Below are positions 42,524-51,099 of a stretch of 64,000 nucleotides of DNA, one piece after another. The translations under genes and the position numbers were made by a program. The stretch is from Flavobacterium sp. JAS. Lineage in GTDB: Bacteria > Bacteroidota > Bacteroidia > Flavobacteriales > Flavobacteriaceae. The stretch covers positions 1-64,000 of the forward strand of contig NZ_JAJMOX010000007.1 in NCBI RefSeq assembly GCF_020991455.1, in the 5' to 3' direction. Below the pieces are notes generated by a model. That model was given only the letters and a program-made list of their open reading frames with translations. It was not told the origin of the DNA and ran no database searches. The stretch's first letter is position 1, and each line of letters starts with the position of its first letter.

Positions 42524-43321
42524 ATGAAAAATACTCTTTTAATACTCGCAGCGATCGCACTTTCCGGTCTCTTTTTCCTCAACTGTTTCATGTTTCCGGA
42601 TAGTCAGGAGGAATTAATGGGAAACTCCAAATCTGAAAAAACGAATCTGGAAATCTCTAACAATAATGGTTTCGCCGTTGTAGAACTTTTTACTTCAGAA
42701 GGCTGTTCGAGTTGTCCCCCAGCCGATGAATTAATAGCGAAACTCCACCGCGAAGCTGGTAACAAAAACATTTATCTCCTGGCGTATCATGTAGATTATT
42801 GGGATCGTTTAGGATGGATCGATCAATTTAGTTTGAAAGAATTTACAAATCGACAACAAAAATATCAGGATTGGCTTCACTTGTTTATAATGTACACGCC
42901 TCAATTTATCATTAACGGAACTACAGAATTTGCAGGTTATAATGAATCGGCGCTAAACGGAAAAGTTTCAGATGCTTTAGAAATCAAAACAACGGCAGAT
43001 TTAGCCTTAAGAGCAAAACCTGATAAAGATTCTTTAGAAATTCATTTTAAGACCAATCTATTAGAGAAAAACACCAGTTTGTTTGTGGCTACAATTCAAA
43101 AACAAGCCACTTCGAAAGTAATTCGAGGTGAAAACAAAGACAATACATTACATCATATACAGATTGTAAGACAGCTTAATTCTTTTGAATTAACGAATAA
43201 AGAAGGAAAAGTTACTGTCCTGAAAACCAATAATTTAAATCCGAAAGACTTTGAGTTAATTGGTTTTATTCAAAATACCGTTACCGGAAAAATACTTATA
43301 ACAACAAAAGCTGATTTATAA
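42524..43321 (+). CDS. DUF1223 thioredoxin-like secreted protein
   Basis: 265 residues. A hydrophobic N-terminus (ILAAIALSGLFFLNC) may be a lipoprotein signal with Cys21, though the lipobox is not canonical. The DUF1223 core is clear: VVELFTSEGCSSCPPADELIAKL with a CxxC redox pair, HVDYWDRLGWIDQF and YTPQFIINGTTEF. It probably acts as a periplasmic thiol oxidoreductase. A paralogue is encoded at 45338-46105 on the other side of the two-component genes. Confidence 0.88.
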   Translation: MKNTLLILAAIALSGLFFLNCFMFPDSQEELMGNSKSEKTNLEISNNNGFAVVELFTSEGCSSCPPADELIAKLHREAGNKNIYLLAYHVDYWDRLGWIDQFSLKEFTNRQQKYQDWLHLFIMYTPQFIINGTTEFAGYNESALNGKVSDALEIKTTADLALRAKPDKDSLEIHFKTNLLEKNTSLFVATIQKQATSKVIRGENKDNTLHHIQIVRQLNSFELTNKEGKVTVLKTNNLNPKDFELIGFIQNTVTGKILITTKADL

Positions 43322-43336
43322 TAAATCAGCTTTTGT
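43304..43336 (+). terminator. Perfect hairpin overlapping the DUF1223 stop codon
   Basis: ACAAAAGCTGATTTAT and ATAAATCAGCTTTTGT are exact complements around one base. The stop codon (43319-43321) lies in the loop region, so the hairpin forms from the last codons of the gene. It also stands 22 bp from the end of the convergent LytTR gene and may work both ways. Confidence 0.7.
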
Positions 43337-43357
43337 ATTTGTGTAGATAATAATATC

Positions 43358-44125
43358 TTATCTATTCTCTAACCAACTCAAAAAAGCAGTTGCTTTCTCT
43401 TTTCCAACCAGTAATTTTTCTTCCGTCGGAATTGTCAATTTGATGATTAATTTGCGCGAAAAATAATGTTCTGCTTCTCTGATAGCCGAGAAATTAACCA
43501 AGTATTGTCTGTTGATTCTAAAGAATTGTGTTGGAGACAATAGCTTATGAACCTCATCAAGAGATTGTGTAATTTGATATTCTGTTTTGTCAAAAGACAT
43601 AATCGTTGGAGTTTCATTTTTGATATAGAAAAAGGCAATATTCTCCGTTAAAACCGTTTGATATTTATTGTTTTTAAAGACCAAAAAACTGCTTTTTCCT
43701 GCATTCTCCCCTGTTCTGGTCAATAAATATTCGAAATCAGGCATCATTTTTTTATTCCTTTGAAAGAAATTCTTCAGTTCGCCTACTTTCTTAATTGCCG
43801 ATGCAATACTTTCTCTTGAAAAAGGTTTCAATACATAATCGACTCCGTTTGATTTGAAAGCCTCAATAGCATAATCATCAAAAGCAGTACAGAAAATTAC
43901 AGGCGATAAAACCTCAACGTTTTTGAAAATCTCAAAACACAAGCCATCTGCCAACTGAATATCCATGAAAATAAGATCTGGCTGATCATTTTCTAAAAGG
44001 TAACTCACGGCGCCATCTATGCTTTGTATATACGACAAAATTTGAGCATCGGGCCTGATACTCAAAATAAGCTGGCCAAGAGCTTTGGCCGTTTTTACTT
44101 CATCTTCAATTATTATGATAGTCAT
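43358..44125 (-). CDS. LytTR-family response regulator
   Basis: 255 residues. The receiver domain (1-120) has the acidic pocket IIEDE, phospho-acceptor D55 in LIFMDIQLADG, and the late Lys in VDYVLKPFSRE. The LytTR DNA-binding domain (about 150-255) ends with FFRINRQYLVNFSAIREAEHYFSRKLIIKL and LLVGKEKATAFLSWLENR. LytTR regulators bind two direct repeats about 21 bp apart, exactly the spacing seen at seven nearby promoters. It overlaps the histidine kinase gene by 20 bp, so they are translated together. Confidence 0.95.
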   Translation of the reverse strand: MTIIIIEDEVKTAKALGQLILSIRPDAQILSYIQSIDGAVSYLLENDQPDLIFMDIQLADGLCFEIFKNVEVLSPVIFCTAFDDYAIEAFKSNGVDYVLKPFSRESIASAIKKVGELKNFFQRNKKMMPDFEYLLTRTGENAGKSSFLVFKNNKYQTVLTENIAFFYIKNETPTIMSFDKTEYQITQSLDEVHKLLSPTQFFRINRQYLVNFSAIREAEHYFSRKLIIKLTIPTEEKLLVGKEKATAFLSWLENR

Positions 44126-45122
44126 AGATCATTGGTATTTTTACTTTAAAAGTAGTTTCAGTTTTGTCAATTTCAATTTCTTTATGGATTAGATGTGCAA
44201 AACGCTGATTGATATTATCAAGACCAACGCCTGTAGATAACACGCCTCTTTTCAGTTGTATATGATTTTCGATAACCAGAAAATCATTTTCAGAATATAG
44301 ATTAATCTGCAAAGGTTTATCCAAAGAAACAATATTATGTTTGATGCAATTTTCAATTAATAATTGCAAAGTAAAAGGCGGAATAGCCGAATCGTATTGT
44401 TTTTGATCTACTTCGTTTATGAGAACAAATCCGTCCTCAAAACGGGCTTTCAATAAATAAACATACGAATCTAAAATTTGAAGTTCTTCCCGAAGCGGAA
44501 TTAAATCTAGTTTACGACTTTCGAGGGTAAAACGATAAAAGTCCGATAACTTCAAAATAAAGTCAGAACTCTGTGGATCCTGAATATCTACCATTGATTT
44601 TAGTGTATTCAAGCTATTGAATAAGAAATGAGGATTAACCTGCTGTTTTAGAAGCTCATATTGTGCGCCAAGATTTATAGCGTGAGTACGTTCTAATTCC
44701 ATTCCCATTTGCTGCGTTTGATAGTTTTGAAAAAGCAAATGCAGAAACATATAAACAATCAAATTGATCAGAATCCCTCGCAATTCAAACATAATTGGAG
44801 CATCCATTTTAGAGATTTGAAAAAGTTCCTGATGTCCAATTACGAGTATTACCATAATCACGATCCCTAATAATACACTCAATAAAAGCTTCCAGTTAAA
44901 TAGACTTTTATTTGTGCGCTGTGCCGAAAATTTTGGCAGACTGTAAATATTATAATACCAAATAAAAACGGAGAACATTAGCGTAATCGACGAATTAATG
45001 ACAATATCTCCAGGTGTCGAATCGGTATCGAATAATTTAGGTATCGAAGCAAGAATCGCTAATGCTATAGAACTTCCCCAAATTACCTTGCGGGAAACGT
45101 GAAAGCTTTTTACTTTTTCCAT
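44106..45122 (-). CDS. LytS-type membrane sensor histidine kinase
   Basis: 338 residues. Four membrane helices (about 14-30, 41-60, 78-96, 114-132) form the sensor; a linker leads to the His_kinase domain with QQVNPHFLFNSLNTLK (phospho-acceptor H165) and a HATPase region (LLIENCIKHNI, GVGLDNINQRF). It autophosphorylates and passes phosphate to the LytTR regulator encoded directly behind it. The signal is unknown but probably membrane-related. TATCTTTG at 45155-45162 (minus) is a possible -7 box. Confidence 0.94.
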   Translation of the reverse strand: MEKVKSFHVSRKVIWGSSIALAILASIPKLFDTDSTPGDIVINSSITLMFSVFIWYYNIYSLPKFSAQRTNKSLFNWKLLLSVLLGIVIMVILVIGHQELFQISKMDAPIMFELRGILINLIVYMFLHLLFQNYQTQQMGMELERTHAINLGAQYELLKQQVNPHFLFNSLNTLKSMVDIQDPQSSDFILKLSDFYRFTLESRKLDLIPLREELQILDSYVYLLKARFEDGFVLINEVDQKQYDSAIPPFTLQLLIENCIKHNIVSLDKPLQINLYSENDFLVIENHIQLKRGVLSTGVGLDNINQRFAHLIHKEIEIDKTETTFKVKIPMIYDYHNN

Positions 45123-45337
45123 ATTTTTTATCTGTTTTTTAGCTCTTGCTTTGTCAAAGATAGGATATTTTAAAAGGCAATTTATTTCGTTCTGATTTTT
45201 ACATCACAAAATAAATTACCTTTATAAATATAAACTATAACTTTAAATAAAGTATTAAAAATGATTGTTTTTCAAATAGTAACCAATAGTCTATTCTTTA
45301 AAGTAATCATTCTCATTACTCTGTTTTCTATTAATTT

Positions 45338-46105
45338 TTATAATGAAGAAGCCTTAAAATCTGCTCTGTTGACTCCTAAAATACTTCCGGTTTTACTGTC
45401 TTGAATAAATCCAATTACTTCAAAATCATTTGTGTTGAAATCCTTTGGAAGATGTATCGAAACTGATCCTTTTTTATCTTTTAAATCTATTGTATGAAGA
45501 TGGTGAACAATTTGATAATGTGATAAAACACGGTGTGCATTCTCCCCTCTTTTTACATTGCTTTTGACAGTTTTTTGAACCACCGCAATCAATAATTGAT
45601 TGTTTCTTGAAGTTCCTTCTACAGTATAATTCACTGCCAGATTGTTATTGTTTTGAGTAGCTTCTAGTGATAAATCGGTAAGAGCTGGTTTAGAAAGTGC
45701 CGTTTTAATTGCATTTCTCACAACCGTTTCCTGAGAGGCGATATAATCTGCTTTTCCGTTTACGATTACTTGTGGTGTGTAAATAGGTTCTTTACCCAGA
45801 AATTTTGCATACTCGTACTGTCTTTTGGTATAATCAGCATTACTAAAAATGTCTTTCCAGCCTTGTTTGTCCCAATAATCTACGTGATAAGCCAAAACAT
45901 AAACATTGCTGTCTTTATATTCGTTTTGGATTCTTCCCATCAATTCATCTGCGGGAGGACAACTCGAACAGCCTTCGGAAGTGTATAATTCTAATAAGGC
46001 AAAACCTTTAGTTTCTTTTTTCTCAGGATTATTTTGACTAAAAGCCATCGTTCCTGCCAGAAGAAATAAAGCAATCCAAACCGGTAATAATTTTATTTTT
46101 TTCAT
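45338..46105 (-). CDS. DUF1223 thioredoxin-like secreted protein (paralogue)
   Basis: 255 residues. A signal peptide (MKKIKLLPVWIALFLLAGTMAFSQ) is followed by ALLELYTSEGCSSCPPADELMG (CxxC pair), YHVDYWDKQGWKDIF and IYTPQVIVNGKADY. It shares the whole domain with the copy at 42524-43321 but has an ordinary rather than lipoprotein-like signal. Periplasmic thiol redox chemistry is the likely function. A repeat pair lies directly upstream, and the shared 21-bp repeats are absent here. Confidence 0.88.
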   Translation of the reverse strand: MKKIKLLPVWIALFLLAGTMAFSQNNPEKKETKGFALLELYTSEGCSSCPPADELMGRIQNEYKDSNVYVLAYHVDYWDKQGWKDIFSNADYTKRQYEYAKFLGKEPIYTPQVIVNGKADYIASQETVVRNAIKTALSKPALTDLSLEATQNNNNLAVNYTVEGTSRNNQLLIAVVQKTVKSNVKRGENAHRVLSHYQIVHHLHTIDLKDKKGSVSIHLPKDFNTNDFEVIGFIQDSKTGSILGVNRADFKASSL

Positions 46106-46133
46106 GATTTTATATTTAATGTGTTATTTGCAT

Positions 46134-46234
46134 TCCTGCAAGATTTTCAAAACCTTGTAGGTATATTTTGCTTGGAATAGTTAGATTTTCCAGACTTAAG
46201 ATCAAACCTACAAGGTTTTGAAAACCTTGCAGGA
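46134..46234. repeat. 29-bp inverted repeat pair with self-palindromic arms
   Basis: CCTGCAAGATTTTCAAAACC at 46135 starts an arm mirrored by ACCTACAAGGTTTTGAAAAC to 46233; 28 of 29 positions pair around a ~43-bp loop. Each arm is itself nearly palindromic (CAAGGTTTTGAAAACCTTG). It lies 29 bp upstream of the DUF1223 start, so it is in the leader or promoter of that gene. Confidence 0.7.
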
Positions 46235-46248
46235 TGAGTAATTTGGTG

Positions 46249-47289
46249 TTAATTCTTAAAACCATCAACATCAATTATTGCTTGCGCAAATGCTTTTGGA
46301 TCTTCTTGCGGTACATTATGTCCGATGCCTTTTAGAATTCTGTGTTCGTATTTTCCTGTAAATTTATCTGCGTACGCTTTTCCATCTGCGTAAGTGCCAT
46401 CAAAATCGCTTCCTATTGTAATCGTCGGTACTTTAATTGTTGGTCTTGTTGCAAGACGTTTCTCTAAGCTATCGTATTTAGATTCTCCGGCTTCAAGCGA
46501 TTGACGCCATCTGTAATTATGAATCACAATTGCTACGTGATCAGGGTTGTCAAAAGATTGAGCAGTTTGATCATACGTGGCTTTGTCGAATTTCCATAAC
46601 GGAGAAGCCAATTGCCAAATCTGTTTATTAAATTCATAAGTGTTTTGTGTATATCCTAATTTTCCTCTTTCGGTAGCGAAATAATATTGATACCACCATC
46701 CAAGTTCTGCTTTTGGAGGCAATGGTTTTAAATTGGCTTCTAAATTTACAACCAGATAACCACTTACCGAAACTAATCCTTGTAAACGTTCCGGCCAAAG
46801 TGCCGCCATTACAACCGCTGTTCTTGCGCCCCAGTCAAAACCACCAATTATGGCTTTATCAATTTTAAGTGCATCCATCAAAGCAATAATATCACTGGCT
46901 AATGCAGCTTGTTGTCCGTTTCTAAAAGTATCTTTTGAAAGAAATGTTGTTGTTCCTGATCCTCTTAAATAAGGTGTGATTACTCTGTACCCTTTTGAAA
47001 CTAGAATGGGAACGACTTCATTATAACTGTGAATGTCGTAAGGCCAGCCGTGAAGCAAAATTACAGGAGTTCCGTTTGAAGGTCCTGCCTCTGTATATCC
47101 TACGTTTAATAATCCGGCGTTGATTTGTTTTAAGGTTCCAAGTGAACTGCTTACTTCAATTTTTTTTGTGTTTTGTTTATCTGATTGAGCCGAGATTTGT
47201 GTAGCTGTAAATACTAAAACGGCAATTAAAACTACTTTTGAAGCTACTGTTCTGATAATGTTTCTTTTGATTTTGGATATTGTTTTCAT
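46249..47289 (-). CDS. Secreted alpha/beta hydrolase with Asp nucleophile (epoxide hydrolase/dehalogenase type)
   Basis: 346 residues from ATG at 47287-47289; the upstream frame to 47337 overlaps the promoter -7 box. A signal peptide (TVASKVVLIAVLVFTATQISAQ) is followed by VILLHGWPYDIHSYNEVVP (oxyanion HGWP) and IGGFDWGARTAVVMAALWPE, with Asp as nucleophile, and ILKGIGHNVPQEDP with the catalytic His. The Asp nucleophile separates it from esterases and fits epoxide hydrolases and haloalkane dehalogenases. It acts in the periplasm; substrate unknown. Confidence 0.9.
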   Translation of the reverse strand: MKTISKIKRNIIRTVASKVVLIAVLVFTATQISAQSDKQNTKKIEVSSSLGTLKQINAGLLNVGYTEAGPSNGTPVILLHGWPYDIHSYNEVVPILVSKGYRVITPYLRGSGTTTFLSKDTFRNGQQAALASDIIALMDALKIDKAIIGGFDWGARTAVVMAALWPERLQGLVSVSGYLVVNLEANLKPLPPKAELGWWYQYYFATERGKLGYTQNTYEFNKQIWQLASPLWKFDKATYDQTAQSFDNPDHVAIVIHNYRWRQSLEAGESKYDSLEKRLATRPTIKVPTITIGSDFDGTYADGKAYADKFTGKYEHRILKGIGHNVPQEDPKAFAQAIIDVDGFKN

Positions 47290-47334
47290 CGTTTTTAATT
47301 TTATAATAAATTGATTACTAGTTAATTTCTTCAT

Positions 47335-47409
47335 CAAAAGTATTACGATAACGGTTCTTATACAATCAGAAAACAGCTCAAACGGACAAAGTAAAGACTG
47401 AAATGGACA
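47335..47409 (-). promoter_or_regulatory. Direct repeats and promoter of the alpha/beta hydrolase gene
   Basis: On the minus strand TGTCCATTTCAG (47398-47409) and TGTCCGTTTGAG (47377-47388) are 21 bp apart. TTG (47363-47365) and TACTTTTG (47335-47342) form a -33/-7 pair with 20 bp between. The -7 box starts 46 bp after the start of the proximal repeat. Confidence 0.7.
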
Positions 47410-47496
47410 GGCATAAAGTTGAAGTTTTAGGCTTATATAATGTCTGAGATTAGTTTATTGTTCTGTCTTAAAACTTACTTTCTTCAATAAAACAAA

Positions 47497-47533
47497 AAAG
47501 GCTCTGATCTTTATATTGAGATCAGAACCTTTT
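47497..47533 (-). terminator. Terminator after the Ohr gene
   Basis: AAAGG.TCTGATCT and AGATCAGA.CCTTT form the hairpin; on the minus strand a T run follows (A run at 47494-47499). It closes the operon nitrilase, epoxide hydrolase, Ohr. Confidence 0.7.
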
Positions 47534-47550
47534 AGATGAGCTTTTATTTC

Positions 47551-47970
47551 TTAGATAAGATTATACTCTGTTTTAACGTTGCCTTTTATAGCTTTAGAAT
47601 AAGGACATGTCTCTGATGCGCCTTGTATGATAGCTTTGGCAACTTCTGGATCTATACCTGGCAAGCTAATATTTAAACGTGCTTGTAATGAATATCCGTC
47701 GTCTCCTGAAACTAAGTCTATTTCTGTACTAACATAAAGATCAGCAGGAACTTTTACATTTAAATTTGCTGCAGCTTTTCCAATCGCTCCAATAAAACAA
47801 GCTGACCAGCCTGCTGCAAACAATTGTTCCGGATTAGTTCCCGGACCTGTAGATCCCGGGCTTGAAAGTTTAATATCTAATTTACCATCTGAACTACGAG
47901 ATTCTCCTGTTCTTCCGCCTGTTGTGTGCGTTACAGCTGTGTAAAGCACTTTTGAATTATTTGTTTCCAT
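47551..47970 (-). CDS. Organic hydroperoxide resistance protein (Ohr/OsmC family)
   Basis: 139 residues, the standard Ohr length. VLYTAVTHTTGGRTGESRSSDG is the typical start, and the two redox cysteines are C58 (AAGWSACFIGAI) and C122 (ASETCPYSKAI). Ohr reduces organic and lipid hydroperoxides via a Cys disulfide. It follows the epoxide hydrolase gene by 75 bp and probably belongs to the same transcript, giving paired detoxification of lipid oxidation products. Confidence 0.92.
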   Translation of the reverse strand: METNNSKVLYTAVTHTTGGRTGESRSSDGKLDIKLSSPGSTGPGTNPEQLFAAGWSACFIGAIGKAAANLNVKVPADLYVSTEIDLVSGDDGYSLQARLNISLPGIDPEVAKAIIQGASETCPYSKAIKGNVKTEYNLI

Positions 47971-48045
47971 TTTGTTGTTGAATTAAATTTATTATTTGTT
48001 TTTACTTGATTCTAAATTTTTATTTGTTTTGAATTTGTACTGTTA

Positions 48046-49329
48046 TTATCGAAGAGATTTGAATGCCAAACGAAGTTCTGCTGTAAACAATTCTGGTTGT
48101 TCCCATGCTGCAAAGTGTCCACCTCTGTCTACTTCATGAAAATAGATTAGGTTTTTGAACGCTTTTCTTGCCCACGTTTCTGGTGAAGTAAAAACGTCAT
48201 GAGGAAATACAGTAATTGCTACGGGTATTTTGATCTGATCTGTTTTCATTGAAGCTGAACCAACGATTTCGATGTTTCTGTTTTCCCAGTAAATTCGTGC
48301 TGCAGAAGTTGCGCTATTGGTAAGCCAGTACAATGAAATATCATCCAATACCTGATCTTTTGTTGGCGATTGCTTAGGATCTGTACCATACGACCAGTTA
48401 GCAAAACCCGGGTGTAAAAGTAACCATGCTGCAAGACCTGCCGGAGAATCATTTAAAGCATAACCAACTGCTTGTGGTTTTGAGGTCATTGTCATTTTAT
48501 AGGTAAAATCACCTTCCTTAATTGATTTACTAAGATGTGTAAAAGCGGCACGTTCTTTTTCTGAAAATCCTTCTGGTGCTATAGCGCTTGCAAGTGCTTT
48601 ACCACCTTCTGTTGGTAATGTTGCCGGTAAATTACTATGAATACCAAGTAATCCTGCCGGTGCCTGCAAAGCCATAGAATTGACAATTCCTGCACCCCAG
48701 TCACCACCTTGAGCAACATAATGTTTGTATTTTAAACGATCCATTAGCACTACCCAAGCTTTTGCTATGCGATCAATATTCCATCCCGCTTCTGTTGGTT
48801 TACCTGAAAAACCAAAACCTGGCAAAGAAGGTATTATTACATCAAAAGCATCTTCGGCTTTTCCGCCATAAGCGACAGGATTAGTAAGTGGTCCTATCAC
48901 ATTCATAAATTCAAATACAGATCCCGGCCATCCATGACTTAGAATAAGAGGCATTGCATTTGCTTCTTTAGAACGAACGTGAATGAAATGAATATCAACA
49001 CCATCAATTTTAGTCACAAACTGCGGATAAGCATTTAGTTTAGCTTCGGCTTTTCTCCAGTCATAACTAGTTCCCCAATAATTTACTAAGTCTTTCATTT
49101 TAGAAAGATTTGCTCCCTGAGACTGATCGGCAACGGTTTCTTTACCTGGCCATTTTGTATCCTGAATGCGTTCTTTAAGATCTTTTAAATCTGCATTGGA
49201 AATATTGATACGATAAGGACGAATTGTCTCGTCTGTTTTAATTTTTTCTTGTGCTGTAACTTCACTAAACACAACTGCGAATAGTATTGCTCCTAATGTA
49301 TAAGCAATGATTTTTACTTTATTTTTCAT
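48046..49329 (-). CDS. Secreted EHN-type epoxide hydrolase (copy 1)
   Basis: 427 residues from ATG at 49327-49329; the upstream extension to 49368 is charged and hides the signal peptide (KIIAYTLGAILFAVVFSEVTAQ). The EHN N-terminal domain follows (IRPYRINISNADLKDLKERI, then TKWP), and the catalytic domain has LILSHGWPGSVFEF, GGDWGAGIVNS with nucleophile Asp, and VDRGGHFAAWEQPELF with the His. Related enzymes open epoxides to diols. It lies 42 bp behind the nitrilase gene and is paralogous to the copies at 51100 and 54309. Confidence 0.92.
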   Translation of the reverse strand: MKNKVKIIAYTLGAILFAVVFSEVTAQEKIKTDETIRPYRINISNADLKDLKERIQDTKWPGKETVADQSQGANLSKMKDLVNYWGTSYDWRKAEAKLNAYPQFVTKIDGVDIHFIHVRSKEANAMPLILSHGWPGSVFEFMNVIGPLTNPVAYGGKAEDAFDVIIPSLPGFGFSGKPTEAGWNIDRIAKAWVVLMDRLKYKHYVAQGGDWGAGIVNSMALQAPAGLLGIHSNLPATLPTEGGKALASAIAPEGFSEKERAAFTHLSKSIKEGDFTYKMTMTSKPQAVGYALNDSPAGLAAWLLLHPGFANWSYGTDPKQSPTKDQVLDDISLYWLTNSATSAARIYWENRNIEIVGSASMKTDQIKIPVAITVFPHDVFTSPETWARKAFKNLIYFHEVDRGGHFAAWEQPELFTAELRLAFKSLR

Positions 49330-49371
49330 TTTGTATTTTCTTTTTTTTGATTCTTGTTTGTTCTGCAAAAA

Positions 49372-50331
49372 TTAGTCTTGCAAAACAGTTTGTTCGTGAA
49401 CATGAGGTTTTGGAGTTCTGTCAATAAGTAAGCTTAGCAATTCAGGACGACTGTAATGACCGCTTGCATCCATAAGTCTTTTACGGGCATCTATTTGTGC
49501 AAAGTCTATATCGGCTATTACTTCGCCTTCTCCAGATTTAAGGGCTTCACCAATAATTTGTCCGTCAGGACCTATAATAGCTGTAAAACAACCTCCGCTA
49601 ATAGGGCCAATTGGTCCGTTGCTATCTTTGGCAATCTGAGCTTGTTGATCTGCATCTAACCATCCGGTCGCTACAACAACAAAACAAGCAGATTCAAGAG
49701 CGTGTTGTCGAACGTTAACTTCTGTTTGCTCGCTAAACAATGGTCCAAAGATTGAACCCGGATACATAGCTGAATGTATTTGTTCTCCATCTGCAATTAA
49801 TGCATATCTAAAAAGCGGATTGTAATGTTCCCAACAAGCAAGCTGACCTATACGACCAACTGCACTATCGACTGCACGCAATCCTGAACCATCGCCTTGT
49901 CCCCAAACCATTTTTTCGTGATAAGTTGGTGTTAATTTGCGACGGCGTTGAATTAGTGTTCCATCTGCATCAAAAAGAAGTTGTGTGTTGTAAATTGTTC
50001 CTCCATCTCGCTCGTTTACGCCAATCGAAACAACCATATTTGCTTCTTTTGCCGCATTTCCTATTGCATCTGTTGCTGCAGACGGAATCGTAACAGATTC
50101 TTCTAATAAACGTTGGTGTTCTTTTGCCATTGCAAACGGAGCTTGCAGAAAAGAGAAATAAGGATAATAAGGCACAATTGTTTCTGGAAATGTGGCAAAT
50201 TGAACGCCTTTTTTTCCTAATTCTAATATCTTGTTGACTACTTTTTCAACAGTACCTTCACGGCTGTATAAAACGGGGCTGATTTGTACTGCAGCCACTT
50301 TTAAAACTCGGTTTGATTCTATATTTTTCAT
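49372..50331 (-). CDS. Nitrilase
   Basis: 319 residues. The carbon-nitrogen hydrolase triad is E50 (ATFPETIVPYYPYFS), K132 (RRKLTPTYHEKMVWGQGDG) and C166 (GQLACWEHYNPLFRYAL). The CWEHxxP context is that of true nitrilases rather than amidases. It hydrolyses an organic nitrile to acid and ammonia in the cytoplasm. It is the first gene after the repeat-type promoter at 50377-50451 and is followed by an epoxide hydrolase and Ohr. Confidence 0.93.
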   Translation of the reverse strand: MKNIESNRVLKVAAVQISPVLYSREGTVEKVVNKILELGKKGVQFATFPETIVPYYPYFSFLQAPFAMAKEHQRLLEESVTIPSAATDAIGNAAKEANMVVSIGVNERDGGTIYNTQLLFDADGTLIQRRRKLTPTYHEKMVWGQGDGSGLRAVDSAVGRIGQLACWEHYNPLFRYALIADGEQIHSAMYPGSIFGPLFSEQTEVNVRQHALESACFVVVATGWLDADQQAQIAKDSNGPIGPISGGCFTAIIGPDGQIIGEALKSGEGEVIADIDFAQIDARKRLMDASGHYSRPELLSLLIDRTPKPHVHEQTVLQD

Positions 50332-50376
50332 TGTACTTAATTTTTAAACTAATTCATTATCAGTTAATTTCTTCGT

Positions 50377-50451
50377 CAAAGGTATCTTGGTTACAATCCC
50401 TGGACGATCAGAAAATAGCTCAAATGGACAACTTGAATCCTGAAATGGACA
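50377..50451 (-). promoter_or_regulatory. Direct repeats and promoter of the nitrilase operon
   Basis: On the minus strand TGTCCATTTCAG (50440-50451) and TGTCCATTTGAG (50419-50430) are nearly identical and 21 bp apart. TACCTTTG (50377-50384) is an exact -7 box starting 46 bp after the start of the proximal repeat. This is the best-conserved copy in the window. Confidence 0.72.
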
Positions 50452-50497
50452 GGCTTTCGGGCGAAGTTATTCGCTTAATATTCATTTGTAAAGGGTT

Positions 50498-50905
50498 TTA
50501 TTTTTTCAGTACTAAAATTGGTTTCCCTTTTTCAACTACATAGGTAGCCAACTCAGAAGCTTTTGCATTGGTCGTATTTTTTGCTGAGTGAACTGTTCCT
50601 GCAGGAATAAACAAAACTTCTCCCGCTTTTAGCGTTACAGTTCCTTCTACTTCTACTTCATATTCTAATGTGCCATCTAATACATAAATGATTTCTTCAC
50701 CATGATGGTAATGCTTTCCAAAAGCAGTATGCGGTCCAAAATCAATTTTTACCTGAACGGCTTCTCTTCCGGGAATGCTTAAATCATGTTTTTGTAAATC
50801 AGTACGCTTTATGTCAGATTGTTGTGCCGAAGCGCTGTTTGGAGCAAAAGCCATAAGAAGTAAAACGACAATTGCTGATAACCCTAAATTTTTATTTGTT
50901 TTCAT
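50498..50905 (-). CDS. Secreted cupin-domain protein
   Basis: 135 residues. A signal peptide (IVVLLLMAFAPNSASAQ) precedes a single cupin barrel: VKIDFGPHTAFGKHYHHGEEIIYVLDGTLEYEV has the metal-type HxHxxE set, and LFIPAGTVHSAKN the second His. Such proteins bind metal and a small ligand; some are dioxygenases. It lies between the two epoxide hydrolase transcripts with a repeat element upstream. Substrate unknown. Confidence 0.88.
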   Translation of the reverse strand: MKTNKNLGLSAIVVLLLMAFAPNSASAQQSDIKRTDLQKHDLSIPGREAVQVKIDFGPHTAFGKHYHHGEEIIYVLDGTLEYEVEVEGTVTLKAGEVLFIPAGTVHSAKNTTNAKASELATYVVEKGKPILVLKK

Positions 50906-50935
50906 AAATGTTTGTGTTTAAATTGTGTGTTATTA

Positions 50936-51078
50936 TTTTAACACATAGAAACATAGTTCTGCTTAATGTTGAAAAGGCGTTTCACTTTGCGTGAATTCAC
51001 ATAGCTATGTGAAGAAATTATAATTTTCTATTTTACTCTTTCTTAAAAATTAAAATCTATGTTTATATGTGTTTAAAA
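50936..51078. repeat. Intergenic repeat with 21-bp terminal inverted repeats and a nested palindrome
   Basis: TTTTAACACATAGAAACATA at 50936 is mirrored by CTATGTTTATATGTGTTTAA ending at 51078, with one base inserted. Inside is TTCACATAGCTATGTGAA (50996-51013), a perfect 18-bp palindrome. It occupies most of the gap upstream of the cupin gene, which must either read from within it or be transcribed through it. Confidence 0.6.
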
Positions 51079-51099
51079 AGCCACACAAGGATTTTTAAA

